From a candidate division TA06 bacterium (GTDB lineage Bacteria > Hydrothermota > DG-26 > E44-bin18 > JADFOU01): DNA of 6,170 nucleotides. The stretch is taken from NCBI GenBank assembly GCA_022562655.1, contig JADFOU010000126.1, positions 1 through 6,170 on the forward strand, in the 5' to 3' direction. The position numbers and the translations under genes are program-made. The notes below the pieces were generated by a model that saw only the letters and a list, made by a program, of their open reading frames with translations, ran no database searches and had not been told where the DNA came from. Position 1 is the first letter of the stretch. Each line of letters opens with the position of its first letter. Positions 6,044 through 6,170 of this stretch are shown here, piece by piece.

Positions 6044-6170
6044 AAATGTCCCTAAAATTACTGGTCAGAGGGCTCCGTGCTTCAACCTTCTTGCTTCTTG
6101 CTTCCTGTTTTCTATTTCTCCTCGGCTGCGGCCAGAAGGAGGAGGAGCAGGAGGTCACTATTGTGGAAGA
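6040..6170 (+). CDS. Lipoprotein, N-terminal fragment (gene continues beyond window)
   Basis: The ATG at 6040 shares ATGA with the permease stop and has an excellent ribosome-binding site. Forty-three complete codons are visible. A basic n-region (K2, K6, R10, R13) and a hydrophobic core lead to the lipobox LLGC, with Cys30 the likely lipidated residue. A second lipobox-like LASC ends at Cys23, but its hydrophobic core would be short. The mature start, GQKEEEQEVTIVEE, is a charged linker typical of many lipoproteins and says nothing specific about function. Being coupled to the permease suggests a role in the same system. A lipid-anchored RND adaptor often begins in this way, but a metal chaperone or unrelated lipoprotein is equally allowed by what is visible. 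The signal sequence DNA is built partly from a CTTCTTG heptamer tandem. Confidence 0.8.
   Translation, partial: MKMSLKLLVRGLRASTFLLLASCFLFLLGCGQKEEEQEVTIVE
6087..6107 (+). repeat. Three-unit tandem heptamer (CTTCTTG) within the lipoprotein signal sequence
   Basis: CTTCTTG at 6087-6093 and 6094-6100 is followed by CTTCCTG at 6101-6107 (one mismatch). On the other strand this reads CAGGAAG then CAAGAAG twice. The unit length of 7 is not a multiple of three, so gain or loss of one unit would shift the lipoprotein frame. Confidence 0.65.

Larger units (their letters stand above)
5975..6116 (+). repeat. 16-bp direct repeat shared by the permease 3' end and the lipoprotein signal sequence
   Basis: CTTCCTGTTTTCTATT occurs exactly at 5975-5990 and again at 6101-6116, 126 bp apart. 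In the permease it reads LPVFY. In the lipoprotein it is in another frame (ASCFLF), so the match is at DNA level and not a protein motif. The second copy is directly continuous with the heptamer tandem at 6087-6107. Confidence 0.6.

Overview
The window carries most of a heavy-metal-type (CzcCBA/CusCBA-like) RND tripartite efflux operon from a Gram-negative bacterium, read entirely on the + strand. The three-part envelope-spanning pump, the type I signal peptide on the outer-membrane component and the lipoprotein signal peptide at the right end all require an inner and an outer membrane. The DNA is moderately GC-rich by eye (not counted), with many AGG, GGG, CCC and ATC codons. Together with a short CTTCTTG heptamer repeat, this would fit Desulfobacterota, Nitrospirota or a neighbouring phylum. 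That placement is a weak guess, because no rRNA or marker gene is present.

Layout: 1-339 is the 3' end of a gene for a His-rich small protein with a CxxC motif (start lies off the window). 340-594 is a leader region with short hairpins and no promoter I can defend. 595-1845 encodes a TolC/CzcC-family outer-membrane factor. 1871-2884 encodes the periplasmic adaptor. 2924-6043 encodes the RND permease. From 6040 an ATGA overlap leads into a lipoprotein gene that is cut by the window end. Gaps within the operon are 25 nt and 39 nt, then a 4-nt overlap, so one transcript is likely.

How the parts work together: the permease uses proton flux to extrude a substrate, probably a metal cation, from the periplasm or inner membrane. 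The adaptor bridges it to the outer-membrane channel. The His-rich protein upstream and the His tail on the adaptor (H332, H335, H337) are consistent with metal handling, but the metal cannot be named.

The main oddity is the adaptor. The two halves of its lipoyl domain are joined by only about nine residues, so it lacks the alpha-helical hairpin that normally docks onto the TolC-family channel, although the channel itself looks ordinary. The permease also mixes features: overall it is of the heavy-metal type, but its transmembrane proton-relay residues (D407, D408, R936, with Ala in place of CzcA D402) resemble the drug-efflux pattern. The truncated lipoprotein after the permease could be a second adaptor or an accessory factor; the window ends before this can be decided.
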